From: Lentinus brumalis | Taxonomy: Eukaryota; Basidiomycota; Agaricomycetes; Polyporales; Polyporaceae | DNA: 64,000 nt | Assembly (NCBI GenBank): GCA_001792895.1 | Contig: MARA01000010.1 | Coordinates: forward strand, 434,001-498,000 | Direction of reading: 5' to 3' | Shown: positions 12,080-24,203 of the stretch, in pieces | How the letters are laid out: each line of letters starts with the position of its first letter | Numbering within the stretch: the stretch's first letter is position 1 | Made by a program: the position numbers and the translations under genes | Notes under the pieces: model-generated | Told to the model about the DNA's origin: nothing | The model's input: only the letters and a program-made list of their open reading frames with translations | Databases searched by the model: none

Positions 12080-12559
12080 ATGGAAGTGGAGAAGGACGGA
12101 ACCAGCCTGTAGATGTTCTCACCCGCCCGCACTCGTCTCCGAACTTGTTCGTCTCACCTTGGTATCCATACTTTGCAATCACATGTTACGCTGTGTATTC
12201 CGTGTTGCACTCGGTTTAGTACTGACTATCGTCAGGATTGTCCCCTTCGACGTCGCAATGCCGAAGTCATCCGTGCCAGCGACCTCTTACGTCCCTGCCA
12301 TCTGATGCCCACGCACCATGGTACACCGACGCGACAGTGACTGCAACAGCTTGAGCGTCGCACAGCCATCTTCACCCAGTACGAATCCATCCAGCGAGGT
12401 CCCAGTTCCACAGTCCGTATATCATACACACCGACACTTTTCGTACTCGCTGTCTCCGGTACCGCCGCCTCCAGCACCCAGTGCATCTCACCCCCGACGA
12501 AAGTTCTCGAGAGCGAACCGTGGACCACCAGCTCGTCGAAGACTCGAGAGGCGCGTCCG
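12080..12559. other. Intergenic between convergent gene ends
   Basis: This stretch lies between the 3' ends of the aspartic-peptidase-like gene (+) and the WD40 gene (-). No gene, repeat or RNA is recognised. Confidence 0.5.
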
Positions 12560-14475
12560 TCAGACCTTCAACGCCTTGATCGACCGGCCCATCGCAATCG
12601 CAATCCACTCCCCGGGCCCCGTCGTGTGCCCCGTGTTCATCGCCATCCCCGGAATTTGCGGCGACCACGCCATGTTCACGATCTCGCTCGCGCCCGTGTA
12701 CGCCATCACCGGGTCCGACACCACCCGCTTCTTCGCGTCCGGCCGCGGCGAGCTCAGCCCCGTGCTCGCATTCCGCGGCGACGCAGCCGAGCCCTGCGTC
12801 GTGTACGCCGACAGGTCCCACACCAGCAGCTGGCAGTCGTCGCCTGCCGAGTGCACGCGCATGAGCGCAAAGTACAGTCAGAAAGCGCACGAGCGAACGC
12901 ACCGACTGTCCCGAGCAGCTGCGAGTCCGTAGAACTCCACCCCAGCGCATTCACCTGCGCCCGATGCGCCCGCAGCTCCATGACCGGCTGCCCCGGGCTC
13001 CGCATATCCAGAATTTGCACCTCCGTCCCGTCCATGTGGAACGTCGACATGTAGTTCGAGTCCGCCGGGTTGAACGCGATCCTCAGCAGCGGCGACGTCG
13101 GCGGCCGCGCCGAGCTCGACGGCGACACCGAAGGGGCCGGCATGTTCTTCGGCGCCGGGGTCTCATACAGGATTGTCGAGTGCTCGAGGCTCCGCAGGTC
13201 GAACGCGCGGAGGGAGCCGTCTGCGCCGACGGACACGAAGATGTCTGTCGACCCGGGCAGCCACGCGACGTCGTACACCTCGCGGTCGTGTGCGATCAGC
13301 TGTGTGATCGCGGTAGAGGTGTCGATGTTCCAGACGGTGCACGTTGTGTCGACGGAGGAGGTGACAACCAGGCTCGGGGACTTCTCGTTCCATGAGAAGC
13401 TCGTGAGGGGTGCGCCCGTGTTGTTATTCTGGACTTTGCTTTGCTGGAATATGATAGAGTTAGAACACCGGGAGATGGCAACGTAGCCGAGAGGAGGAGG
13501 AAGAGGCGTTCCAATTTGGTAGGAGAGTGTGAAGAGGTGTGGAGGTCATGGTTAACCACGGATCGGCGATCGCCTAGTACATACGCTTTACGCAACACGT
13601 TTTCGAGCTCAGCACGACCTTGCTCGGTTTACGCTTGCGCAATGTCGACAGTGGGAGATACGCCCGGAGAGCGTGACAACATGTCTGAGTGACGAAGCGA
13701 ATCCGGAACGGAGCTGAGACGACGAAGGTGGTACACGCCGGGTGAGAACAGATCATGGCTTCGGCCAGATCTCTTGAACATCGCACAGGGAGGTCGAAGC
13801 ACGAGAGGCCGCAGCACACACACGCGAAGATCCCTCGCAGCCGCACCACAAACAACGCAAGACCAAAGTAACCACTCACCCCAGACAGCGCCGTCTTCAA
13901 CGTCAACCGATGCCCGCCCCCACTCGACTGGCGGCCCACATACGCACTCCCCGCCGCCGGCCCATCGCTCGCATACTCCCACACCCTCAGCGCGTCCCCC
14001 GTCGTCGCCAGCAGCTCCGCATTGACTGCCTTCTGGCTCCACGCGAAGCTGTTCGCCGTCGCGGGCTGCCACTGCAGGCGCGTCGCGGGGTACCCGTGCT
14101 GCGCCTCGACGAGCGTCACAAAGTCCGGGTAGTCCCCAAAGTCGTCGTCCTCGACGAGCACGCGCTCGTCCTGCAGCCCGACGATCGCGATCCGGTTCCG
14201 GTAGTCGGGCGTGAGCGACGCGATCCCGAGGCGGAAGGCGGAGCGCGGCCGCATCTGCTGCCCTGGCGCGGCCGATTTGCACCAGTCGAGTGCGTACACG
14301 GGCCCTGGGTGGCGGGGTCGGGCACAGGTGGTGCAGTGTGGCGATTGGAGAAGGGGCAGCAGGGGCGGGTAAAGGGGATGGGAGGCGAGGTGATGAGACG
14401 GTGGCTCTCGTGTAGATCCAAGGGCAACGACCACTCACAGGGAGCCTCGTACTGGAGAGAAGTAGTCTGGGTCAT
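12560..14475 (-). CDS. DCAF7: WD40-repeat protein, DCAF7/WDR68 (AN11) orthologue
   Basis: This is a seven-blade beta-propeller scaffold. In other eukaryotes the family binds DYRK-type kinases and DDB1-CUL4 ligases in nucleus and cytosol. Four exons join in phase to 428 aa: 14475-14439, 14304-13880, 13443-12903 and 12843-12560. Diagnostic stretches are YEAPWPVYALDWC at the start, VEDDDFGDYPDFVTLVEAQH, the block GAPLTSFSWNE followed by SSVDTTCTVWNI, and REVYDVAWLPG followed by VGADGSLRAFDLR. Near the end are DDCQLLVWDLS and a final block around EIVNMAWSPQIPGMAMN. It is longer than the human protein because of Ser/Pro/Ala-rich loops, for example after ETPAPKNMP. Intron 2 (13444-13879) is 436 bases, far above the local norm. 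The orthology call is firm. Confidence 0.93.
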
Positions 14476-15225
14476 GATCGGCGGCGATTCGTAGTGTCTG
14501 CGCAGGCTTGTCTTCGCGCGCACCGGACTGACTAGAGTTTTCATGCGCATCGGAGGATCCCCAGGCGAGCGAGCGTGCATCCAGGTCAGCGAGCAGCGGG
14601 GATTATCATCGCGGACGGAGGACTTGCCTCAAGGTTTATACTGCCTGCGAACTCGTGTATCTGCGGACCGCGAACGGTGACGCAAGTTCCAGCGTTGTGA
14701 TATCGGTGAGATCCGTGAGAGGTCGTCTAGTCATACAAATGCAGCAGCAACGCAGAATATCTAGTAGTCAAGCAGCATGAGAGAGCGAAGCAGAGTACGT
14801 CGACGTCGCGGTCAAAGTTGGAATGCGTATCCCGCCCAACTCTCGCCTCACCGCAAACACCGGCGTCTAAGGCGAATACGCCAAGCGTTCTAACCCCGCT
14901 ACTTGTTGACTTCAAGAAGATACGCACTAGTACTCGCATAGACATGACTCTTCACTTGCTCTATAGACGGTTATCACTCAAGAGATGTTGTTTTCAATGG
15001 ATAGATTGATCATGATACGGAGGACGTTAACGTTACTACGAATACAAGGTATTACAACCAGAGGTGATAGTCGTGGATATCGTTATGGATATATTAGCGT
15101 ACAAGGAGGTCGTCGCTATCCCACGAACACGACGCGCCGCACCGCGGTACATCTCATCTTTCTCCTCCCAAAATCATACATGCGACACGTACGAGGGGGT
15201 GGGGTGGGGGGGGAGGGGGAGGCGA
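14476..15225. other. Intergenic
   Basis: This is the upstream region of the WD40 gene and the 3' side of the MFS gene. It contains an AT-rich part at about 14900-15130 with a ggacgttaacgttac string near 15026. No gene is recognised. Confidence 0.5.
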
Positions 15226-17311
15226 TCAGTGGCCAGCGCCGGGGGGCGCGTAGGTCTTCTCGCCGATCGCGCCCTCGTGCTGGTACAATGGCGGGAGGGG
15301 CTTGAGGCCCTTCTGGCGGAAGATGTACTTGCGGATGTTGTACGGGAGCGCCTTGAGCTGGTAGGCGGCGTGGATGCGCGTCGGCACGGAGAACACCTGG
15401 TCGAGCTCTTCGAGGGAGAGCGCCTTGGTCTCGGGGAGGAAGAGCAGGATGAGGACGAACCCGATCGCGTTCCAGCCGGCGTACCACCCGAAGGCACCGG
15501 TGGGCGTGAACGCGTTGAGCAGACGGGGGAAGGTGATCGCGACGACGAAGTTGAAGAACCAGAGGACCGCGGTCGCGTAGGACATGCCGATGTCACGGAT
15601 GTACAGGGGGAACGCCTCGGCCGAGTACGTGAACGGCACGGGACCTTCACCAGGCGAGTACGCCATCGTGAAGAGGTAGATTCCGAGCGCGACGACGGCG
15701 ATGCGGGCCTGGCTATCGTCGGGGATGTAGAATGCGAAGCCGGTCATGAGCAGGAAGAGGGACATGAGGGGGAACGTGACGAGGAGCAGGTTGCGACGAC
15801 CGAAGGTGTCGATGGTGTACACGGCGGGAAGGGCGAACACCCAGTTGAGCATGCCGAAGCCCCACGAGGCCAAGAGAGCCTGGATGTTGGAGAAGTTGGC
15901 CTGCGCGAAGATGTTCGACGAGTAGTACGCGATGACGTTGATGCCGCAGAACTGCTGCATGAACATGACGATACCGGATGCGACGGCGGCGCGACGGTTG
16001 CGGGGGACGGTGAACATCTCGAGGAAGAGGTTGCGGCCGGTCTGGATCTCCCTCTCCACCTCGAGCAGGACGTGGATGTAGTACAGGTCGCGCGCTGCCT
16101 GGATGTTGGACTTGCGAAGGCGGCGAATGGCCTCGTACGCCTTGTCGTAGCGACCCTTCGAGATGAGCCAACGGGGCGACTCGGGGCAGAAGTAGACTTG
16201 GGACATGATGAACAATGCAGGAACACCAGCCTGTAGCGAATGACGTTAGAATCTGCTCTTACCGCAAGAGGCGAAGAGACACTTACACTACCGAGCATGA
16301 GACGCCAGTTGAGACCGACGATTCCAGCGGGATCGGGGACGTGGTAGAACGCTAAGCTCATGATCGTGCCCAACATGATACCGAAAGCGGTCCACATTTG
16401 CCTGAGCAGAGAACGTCAATCAAAGGCGGATGGCTGGACGAATGGCTGGTACATACCACATCATGACGAGCGCACCACGGATGGCCGGAGGCGAACACTC
16501 AGCAGCGTACACGGGAACCGTCGCGGACTTCGGGCCGATGCCGAAACCGAGGATGAAACGGGCGATGAACATGTGCCACCAGGTGTTGGTGAGACCTTGC
16601 CAGATGCATGCCGCGAACGAGATGAAGGCCGAGATGAAGATCGTGCCGCGACGTCCGAAGTACCTGTTCATGGGCGTGGAGACCCAGCAGCCGATGAGAC
16701 CACAGCAAAGCTAATCACAAGCCTCGTCAGATGGGTGGCGCGACGATAGAAGAGTCACGAGCACGTACGTATGGGGCACCGTTGACAAGACCAAGCAACC
16801 ACTGGTTGTTGCTGTCACCTTGGGGGATACCGAGGTGGTCGGGGAAGAAGAGATTCGCGCCGTTGATGACGGACTCATCCATCTATCACCGGTGTCAGAT
16901 AAGAACGGACGAGGGTCAAACCTAAATGGGACTTACACCCTGGACAGCAGCGGAGAGCGAGCAGAGGATGACGAGCCAGTAGAGCTGCAAGGGCTGGTCC
17001 CACCGGTGGGTGAGTTCGCGACGAAGGACGACCTTCTCGGCCTCGTCGAGGTCAAGAACGGACTCGAAGGCGAGGGGATCCTGCGCGACGAGAGCACCCC
17101 TGCGGAAGTCTTCCTCGAGGTGACCGAGGCCGTGCGTCTTGGCGAAGTTCGTCGCATCCTCGAGGAGCTGCTCACGAGGGATCCCGGCGAGGGGATTGGC
17201 GAGCTTGATGTTAGCTTCGGTGTTATCGATGTGCTTCACCTCCTTGTGGTCGTAATCGTCGGAGATAGACTCCTGTTGCTTGATGGAGGACTTCTCGAGC
17301 TCCTTCGACAT
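15226..17311 (-). CDS. MFS transporter of the sugar-porter family
   Basis: This is a twelve-segment membrane carrier for a sugar or polyol. Five exons join in phase to 620 aa: 17311-16937, 16882-16769, 16710-16457, 16401-16287 and 16230-15226. Family motifs are GRRGTIFISAF and RFILGFGIG in the first half, PVYAAECSPPAIRG after segment 4, and PESPRWLISKGRYDKA at the start of the central loop. The second half has FCGINVIAYYSSNIF, then DTFGRRNLL, then a conserved FTYSAEAFPLYIRDIGMS and FLPETKALSLEELD. A long hydrophilic N-terminus of about 125 residues precedes segment 1. Myo-inositol or polyol transport is possible given the central and C-terminal motifs, but the substrate cannot be read from sequence alone. 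Confidence 0.92.
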
Positions 17312-17444
17312 GATGGCGCGTGGGGGTGGCGTCGCGTGTGAGGGAGGAGGAGGGGAGGGGAGCTTCCAGTCTCGTGTGAGCGCGTCCGAGAACGAAGGAC
17401 GGCGGGAGAAGGAGAGGACAAGGAGACGGGAAGCGGGAGGCGGG

Positions 17445-17453
17445 CTTATATAC
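17445..17453 (-). promoter_or_regulatory. TATA box of the MFS transporter gene
   Basis: On the - strand this reads gtatataag, about 135 bases upstream of the ATG at 17311. The 5' leader between them is rich in C and T on the coding strand. Confidence 0.5.
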
Positions 17454-19111
17454 ATTTCCGAGGGCTCTGCGTGCATCAGGACCGTGATCAGAAGGCGCCG
17501 GGGACTCCACTCTCGCGAACCACACTCGCCTGCCGTTTTCGGAGCTCGCAGCGCAAGGCAGCCGAGTGATCGTGTTGGGAGGTCTGAGCCGCCAAACCAA
17601 TCAAGCAGGCGCCGCCCCGCCGGCTAAGCGACCCCATCCTCCCCCCATGATCCCCCGCTTCCCCCGCCCCCGCCCGCCTCATCTTCTCGACTTCTCTTCC
17701 CCCGCAGCGAACCACTCACCCATCGCGTCGCTTCTTCTGAAAGCATCGTCGTACACAGACGTCCACGCCGACCGCGAGAGCTCGGGACGTCCGCCTCGTC
17801 CCGCGTATGTACGGATCCCCCTTTCCGCCACATCGAAACACGCTGTGATCTGGGGTTCCAAAGCTCCGGCGGCTGAAGGTTGCTGAATTCTCTCACCTCC
17901 TTCCGGCACGTCGGCCTGTCGCGCTCTGAGCGCAGCGGGGTTCCGTTGACGCTGTCCTCCGCTGCCGTAACATGTCTCTCTTCAGCTCTCTTCTCGAATG
18001 ACACCACTGCATCCGCTGTGGTTTTGCGTAGTCGTAGGCTCGGGGGTCTTCCACGCAACCTCCACTGGGGACCGCTAATCGACCACACTTCCCATGGCAC
18101 ACACCTTGGCAGTCCCATTGTTCGTCCCGAGGGCTGCGCGAGTCAGCACGAGACTGATTGAGCCAAATGGAGCACACACCCATATCGCTTAGACTTCCCG
18201 AGCAAACGCTTCCATCCATCCCCGCTCGTCCCTGGGTCCAGTGCTGATCGTCCCGCCCCCGCCTCCGCCCCCGACTCAACGATCGTTCCTGGAAGGAGGT
18301 CCTGTGACGCCGCTCGCCCCCAACGGCGGGCAACGTTAGCCCGCACCAGTCTGCACAAGTGTTTCGAGTGGACGCGTTTAACGAATTCCCGGCGTCGAGG
18401 CGTTCAGTAGCATCGGAGCCGCACGAAAAACTTTACCGACAAAATTTGCGCGATCGGTCGTCCCACCGATCGCTCCAAGGGCGGGTCGGAACATCGGGCC
18501 GGGTGCTGCCAAGCGTGAGAGTGGCGGGATGGGCGGGGCCTGAACCCATTTCCCCGGGCCTGCGCAACGCCTCTCGGACTCGTCCAGAACTGTCAGTGTC
18601 GCCCGCGACGCCCGCCTGCTCAGTGCGCAGGACTCCAGGCTGCGAGGGGTCTGCACGCATTCTCATGGGCAGAGTCGGACACGCCCCGAAAAACAGTTGA
18701 CGTCGGACCGGAGCGCGGACGGATGGGCGATGTATGTCTGACGTCATTTCGTCGGTGGCCTCGGGAATGGAATCGCCCGCCCCGCATCCCCCCGCACTGC
18801 GCCAACGCCCACCAACGACAACGAGCACACACCCCGCCCATGACGCCGCTGACGTACGCAGCCTGCAAAGACCAGCGAGAGCCCCGTACGTCAGCCCAGC
18901 GTTGGCACACCGGGACGCGTTCACACGTCCCAGTGTTCCAAACAAGGCGAGCGCAACACTCTCCATATCTCCATTGTCCACGGAGACACACCTCATCATC
19001 CTGATTGTTGGGATGCTCACCTGAGAGTACAGTGCTGTGTCGGCGATGCAGACGAGGCGCCACGGCGTTCGCACCAGGAGAGTGTCGCGTGTCTTCACAG
19101 ACGAGCCTACA
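17454..19111. other. Long GC-rich intergenic region
   Basis: About 1.65 kb without a recognised gene lies between the MFS promoter and the 3' end of the alpha/beta hydrolase gene. Open frames exist on both strands, as expected in GC-rich DNA, but none has motifs or splice logic. No tandem repeat is evident. Confidence 0.45.
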
Positions 19112-20427
19112 TCATACAGTGGCAATGGCATCGACCTCGCTCGTCTCAGCGAGGAACGCATGCATCGCAACCTCCGGGTCGTCCCAGTGCACCTGCAGTG
19201 AGGTCATCGCCATCCGCGGCCATCCGCAAGAACCACAGCATGTACTCACAAAGTGATTCGCGCCCCGTACGCGCGCCAGCCGCACGTCCCTCACCAGCCG
19301 CCCCTTCTCCCGCGCATCCTCCAGCTCAGCCGCGACGCACCACGCAGCGTGCGTCGTCTCCCACACCGACCGGTCGCACCACATAACGCGCACCTCGACG
19401 TCCCGGAGGTCGTTCCTGTTCCTGTTCCCGTTTCCGTTCCCGACTGGGGCCAGCGCGAGCGCGGCTTGCCAGAGATCCCCGAAGACGCCTGCGCGGTGGC
19501 CGCCAATCATCAGCAGCTCGTCCGACCCGCCCTCTTCGCCCGGCGGGAAGTACAGGCAGCTCGTGCGCTGCGCGGTCGTCATCCTCTCGATGGTCGGCAG
19601 GCGGTCCCGCGCGGGCGTCCGGAGCGCGAGCGTCTCGAGCGTGCTGCCGTGCGTGTAGTACCCGCTCACCCAGTCGTGTGGTTCCTCTGCATCGATATCG
19701 GTGCTGAGACTCGGGTTCAGGAAGGGATTGAAGGCGCGGTGAGGTCTAGGGTACCCGAACAAGAAGGTGGGCGCATCTTGCGAGCACAGAGTCGTAAGCA
19801 GAGTGCTTGGGACCGTCAATTTTAATTTTTGGTGTGACGACGTACCGTGCAGTACGACACGGCGGAGGTACCTGCCCAAGTTGACGTCGTCGTGCTGGAA
19901 AGACGCAGCATGAGCGAGCAGCGCGGTGCACCACAACATGCCGAGGGACCAGCCGACGAGGACGATGCCGCCCGTGTTACGCCCGACGTCGCCCAGGGGA
20001 ATGTCGCCGTCGCGCACGACGCCAGCCAGGAACCGAAGAAGCTCGTGCCCGCGGTGCTTCATGAAGAACGAGATGGATATCCTGATGCCCTCGAGCTCCT
20101 CCGGGTCCCGCGTGAGGTTGTGGACGGACAGCGGGAGGAGGGCGAGCTCGCTGGCGGTGTACGGTTCCGTGCCGGGGTAGTCGCGTCTGTTGATCAGGAT
20201 TATTCGTGTGTTTGTGTGCCGGGCATGCGGGAGCAAGGATGCGAAGACGCCTGCGTCGTCAACAGAAGCACTGGTAAGTATTTTCGACAAGCAGACAGCG
20301 GTCACGAGCACTGACCGCTATGCCACGAGTGGCCGTGGACGATCACCAGAGTCGTGTAGTCCCTGCTTCCTCTCGGCGGCCCGGTGTCGTGGAAAACGAA
20401 GAGTCCGGTCGTGCTTGGTGGTCGCAT
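19112..20427 (-). CDS. Alpha/beta-hydrolase fold protein
   Basis: Four exons join in phase to 374 aa: 20427-20316, 20250-19846, 19776-19250 and 19192-19112. The oxyanion-hole strand LVIVHGHSWHSG lies near residue 30. The nucleophile elbow GWSLG (IVLVGWSLGM) puts Ser near residue 110. A late ANHFVHWDDP supplies the probable catalytic His. The acid may be the Asp in VRVMWCDRS or a nearby residue. Two of the introns could be read through as open frame. I removed them because that restores VVLHDAPTFLFGYP and NHFVHWDDPEV, which are more natural. No signal peptide is visible, so it is probably cytosolic. The substrate is unknown; an esterase or lipase role is a family guess. Confidence 0.82.
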
Positions 20428-20495
20428 GTCTCCAACAGTGTCGCGACCGTGGCGGAGGCAGCGAGTAGTACGGCGCTCCAAGCTCGAACACGGGT

Positions 20496-20503
20496 AAATA
20501 TAT
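20496..20503 (-). promoter_or_regulatory. TATA-like box of the alpha/beta-hydrolase gene
   Basis: The coding strand reads tatattta about 70-75 bases upstream of the ATG at 20427. Confidence 0.4.
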
Positions 20504-23341
20504 GCGCCGCGGACTCCACTTCACTTGCGGCGCCTTGACCGTACTACCTTACTCGCTGCCCCCAAACTGGACAGCTGTCTATCTCAGCGCACAGTCTCAA
20601 TGGCGGAGTGAGGGGGATCGAGCATGGTGTGCGAACTGGGGGGTATGATCGAAACGCAAAGTCGGATGTGGGACTTACAGGTGAGAAAGAAGACTCGTGA
20701 GAGGTAGCAGACCTCCTCAAGGGAGTCGTGTTGCATGGGAACGAGGCCTAGTAGACCGAGGATCCCTATCGTCCACTGCCTCCGAGCGCGAAGCGCCCAC
20801 GCTCTCGGAATCTGTATGCCCAAAGCCTGCTCAGCGACGGCGATAGAGAGGAGGGAAGAGGAGACACTTACCAGGCGCGATCACGAGGCGAGCATGGGCG
20901 GGCAGGGGGGCGGGGGTCCGGCTGGCTTCCCCACGGGGAGCACTGTGATATTATACTCAACGCCCGGAGAATGCCGCAGCAACCAACGTGACCACCTCGG
21001 ACCGCCGTCGGTTCCCCCCGCTCCCCGAATGACGACCGTGCTGGCTTGCCACGTTGCGCTGGCTTGACAGCGACAATGCACCCTGATTCACCGCGAGGCG
21101 TCCGAGCCCGATTTCGACATGAGGGCGGTGGCCGCGTACTACGTCGCGGATCTCAAAGAACACGTCTCTCGTGACCATTTTGCGGCTACCGGAGACATAT
21201 GCATAAGGGGGCGTTCTGGGGCGTTGTCTCCCTCTGGCGCGGCGGTCAGACAGACCTATTACCTATATGGTGCCGTTAAATGCCTGGTCGCTGCTCACGA
21301 GGTTGGAGGGGATGGGCGCGTTACCACGTGAATGCGTACGGTACGCTCGGGATTTGCTGCGTGGTGGCTAGCGTGGACCAGTTACCGGTACCGAAGCGCC
21401 AGAAGAAGACCTACCAGCTGGGCCATTACAGTAATGTGAATATTTGCGGGTGCTTCCAGTGTGCTGCTCGAACTTCGAGTGGGAGAGCATGTCCGGCTTG
21501 ACCTGTCACTGCCAGGTTGGTCGGTACGCAATCAAAACTGAGCAGCAAAGTGGTAGTCCGGTCTCCAACATCGAACTCACCAAGCGGCGGTACTTGATGG
21601 TCCGGAACCGGAGGGTGGCGTCGCTGTCGTGCTCGGAATTGAACTGCATGAATACCGACGGCACGCCGTCGTCGGTCTGGTGTCCGATCTCGGTCACGCT
21701 ATACAGATGCCCGACGCCACGTAGTCACTGGCAGAAGGAGGGAGGGACCTACTGACCTGTAACATGAATGCCGTGTTATGTACTTACCTCAGTAGCATAG
21801 CGAGCGGTCGGCATCTCGCTCAGCGACCTCCAACTTCAGTCGCGCAGGCATAGGCATAGCTTGCTAAGAGCGGGCGATGTGAGCGACCTCAGCGACTCGT
21901 GTACATCGATCCGGCTGCACCAGGATTCACTCACCAGGCGGTCCCGGTCACGCAGTTTCCGGAAGGCGTGGCGTGGCGTCCGGAACAAAAACGGTCTAAC
22001 GACCCGTGCACGGTGAGGTGCACATGTGCGACGCCCCCGACCGATTCGAAGAACACTTCCACGTCAACAAGTTCAAGACGCCATTAGCCACGCCGACATG
22101 TACGGTCTCAGTCGATCCCAGCTGGTTTAAACGAAAGCGGCGGGAGGGCTGTGTTCCTCAGAACAGATGATGATGAATCACCTGTACCACTGGGAGTGGA
22201 TCCATAGAGCATGAGTACATGCTTGCGCAGCGAGATGATGTTTACCGCTTGCTGCGAGGTTACGAGTGGGCCTCAGGGTAGCATCGGGCGACTATATGCG
22301 CGACCGCCCACACAGTATGACACTGACAAGGCTTCCTGCGCCCTCCTAAGGCCTGACCGGGACCATCTATCAACATCATACTACTGGTCCTGATATACTA
22401 CGAGAGGACTTGACGGCGCACCTAGCTCAACAGAACCGCTGGCAGATGGTCAGTCATCCAGCGGCCGCCAAGGCGGCCAGCTTGGCCCAGACATGGACTT
22501 GCGTGCTGTGAGCTACACGGATTCACGGACGACGGCGGTCAAATCAAATCTAAACAGTAACGAGAGACCATATCATAGGCGTGAGCAACGTTAACGTTGC
22601 AACTGCCAACAACTCGGCGCCGACGATACTTAACGCCAGCACAGCATCGATATCGTTCGCTCAACGTCTAGACCGCACGGCGTCGCTCAAAGCCTCATGT
22701 AGCGGACCTCAGAAAGGTCGTTCGCTCACACCAGATTTTGCAGCAGGAGAATCCTCGAATAGGATCATGGTACAAGATACATCACGGAGCACAATGCAGG
22801 GTCTAAGGTAAGGGATGCGGTGGGGGAGCGATGGGACAACATATGGAGTTTTCTGGATGATGGATGCAGTGTCCGTTCGATGGCAACACATAAATACACA
22901 CGGGCCTGGGCAAGAGCAAAATGCGGTGGGAAGTGCGAATACGAAGAGAATAAAGCAAAGCAAATGAGGACGAGACCACGACGACGACGGAGACCAGTAG
23001 TCGAGATGCTGAAATGGCGAGGGCGGTTGTCGGAGGTGATGGGGGTAGGCGGATGACGGTGGTCGATGATTGGTGGTCGGCGTCGATGGTCGGTTTTTGG
23101 CGAGATTGAAGTCGAGTCGAGTATGTCGGATAGGTATGACGGGGGTGTCGCAGTCGGAGGTATTGCACATGTCGCCAGAGATGATAGTGTTACAAGCAGA
23201 GAGGAGAGAGAAGTGGACGACGACACAGCAGAGTACTTGCTTGACGGATTACCTTACTTCAGTGCGGTCCGTGTCGAGAGAGCCGATGATGAAATGGAGG
23301 GAAGACGTCGGTATGTCGGATGTCGAGGACGAGTGCATGGA
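20504..23341. other. Long region with only isolated exon-like fragments
   Basis: No complete gene is recognised. On the - strand, 20826-20695 reads like an exon of a membrane protein (RQWTIGILGLLGLVP) between plausible splice sites. At 21500-22090 there are further - strand fragments, listed separately. A 16-base perfect palindrome lies at 22585-22600. The rest shows no clear coding sequence, RNA gene or tandem repeat. Confidence 0.4.
21570..22070 (-). pseudogene. Exon-like fragments of an unidentified protein
   Basis: Two - strand blocks look coding. The first, at about 22070-21935, includes VDVEVFFESVGGVAHVHLTV and ends at a gtgagtga donor. The second, at about 21728-21578, runs GHLYSVTEIGHQTDDGVPS and then FMQFNSEHDSDATLRFRTIK, ending at a gtgagttc donor. 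The alternating polar/hydrophobic pattern suggests a beta-sandwich. I could not find a start codon or join the blocks, so this may be a decayed gene or part of a gene I cannot assemble. The family is not recognised. Confidence 0.3.
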
Positions 23342-24076
23342 CTAATCGCTGTCGACCATCTCGATCGCGCCGCATTCTTCGCAGTGGGCCCACATCGAAC
23401 GACGACCATTTGGACCGGCAGAGCAGGCCATACGAAGCTTCGGGATTTGCGTGCAGTTTTGGCTGGAGGGGGGAGCGAGCCATCAGCGTCGTCCAAATAT
23501 ACCTTGCGAAGACAGCGAGAAAACACTGCGGTATACCGTCGATCAGACACCACGAAAGCCGGAGTGATACATACCCATGATGAGTGAAGCCATTGCCCTT
23601 GGGCTGGATGAGACCGACGGCTTTCTGCGGCGCGTTGACGGAGGCGTCGGGGAAGCCGTGGGAGGAGATGCTCATGTAGCTGTCGGCCTCGACGGGATAC
23701 AGGTCGAACACTGGATAGGAAGCTAGGTAAACATATACATCACGTTCAGAGAGACGCGCTCGACGTTGACACGCTACTTACGAGAGTTCCGAGGGGAGTC
23801 GGACGAAGCCGACGACGCGTAGCTCGCGTTCGAGGGGAGGCGGATGTGATAGGGGTGAGCAGGGATGGCGAGAGGCTCGAGGTCAGACATGGACGCGTCA
23901 GACATAGCTACGTCGGAGTCTAGGTCCGAGGAGTTGGGGAAGGGAACGAGCTTCGCCTGCTTCCCGTTCTGTAGCGCGCTGGTAAGACGCGTGACGCGAG
24001 TATATGCGTGCGCGGTGTGACTTACAGTACGGGGAACGTCGTCAAACTCAGCAGAGAGCTTCCTCTTGAGAGCCAT
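23342..24076 (-). CDS. Small conserved basidiomycete protein with C-terminal CxxC motif
   Basis: Four exons join in phase to 164 aa: 24076-24026, 23968-23782, 23710-23575 and 23462-23342. It opens MALKRKLSAEF, then has an acidic/Ser segment (SDLDSDVAMSDASMSDLE). A Tyr/Pro/Ser-rich middle (SLFDLYPVEADSYMS) follows. It ends with a Cys-rich tail: NCTQIPKLRMACSAGPNGRR, then MWAHCEECGAIEMVDSD. The four Cys/His residues of the tail could bind zinc. I recall similar short proteins with the same start and tail from other polypore genomes, annotated as hypothetical. The function is unknown. The KRK near the N-terminus and the acidic patch would fit a nuclear protein, but that is inference. Confidence 0.8.
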
Positions 24077-24195
24077 GGTGATAGACGACGGTGGAGGGAG
24101 AGAGGGACAGCGACACGGGCAGGGGATAGCGTGGGCACGGCTGCTCTCGAGATGAGAGGGGTTGAGGAGAGAGCTTGAGAGACGTACCTCGGGCG

Positions 24196-24203
24196 CATAT
24201 AAC
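24196..24203 (-). promoter_or_regulatory. TATA-like box of the small CxxC gene
   Basis: The coding strand reads ttatatgc about 120 bases upstream of the ATG at 24076. The intervening leader is rich in C, T and CTC runs. Confidence 0.4.

Noticed and set aside
15064..16236. Long + strand open frame of 390 codons
   Set aside because: It lies antisense to the last exon of the MFS transporter and has the skewed Glu/Arg/Val composition expected of a GC-rich shadow.
19777..19845. Read-through of a 69-base segment in the alpha/beta hydrolase
   Set aside because: Although open, it has good GT and AG ends and its removal gives a more natural beta-strand join.
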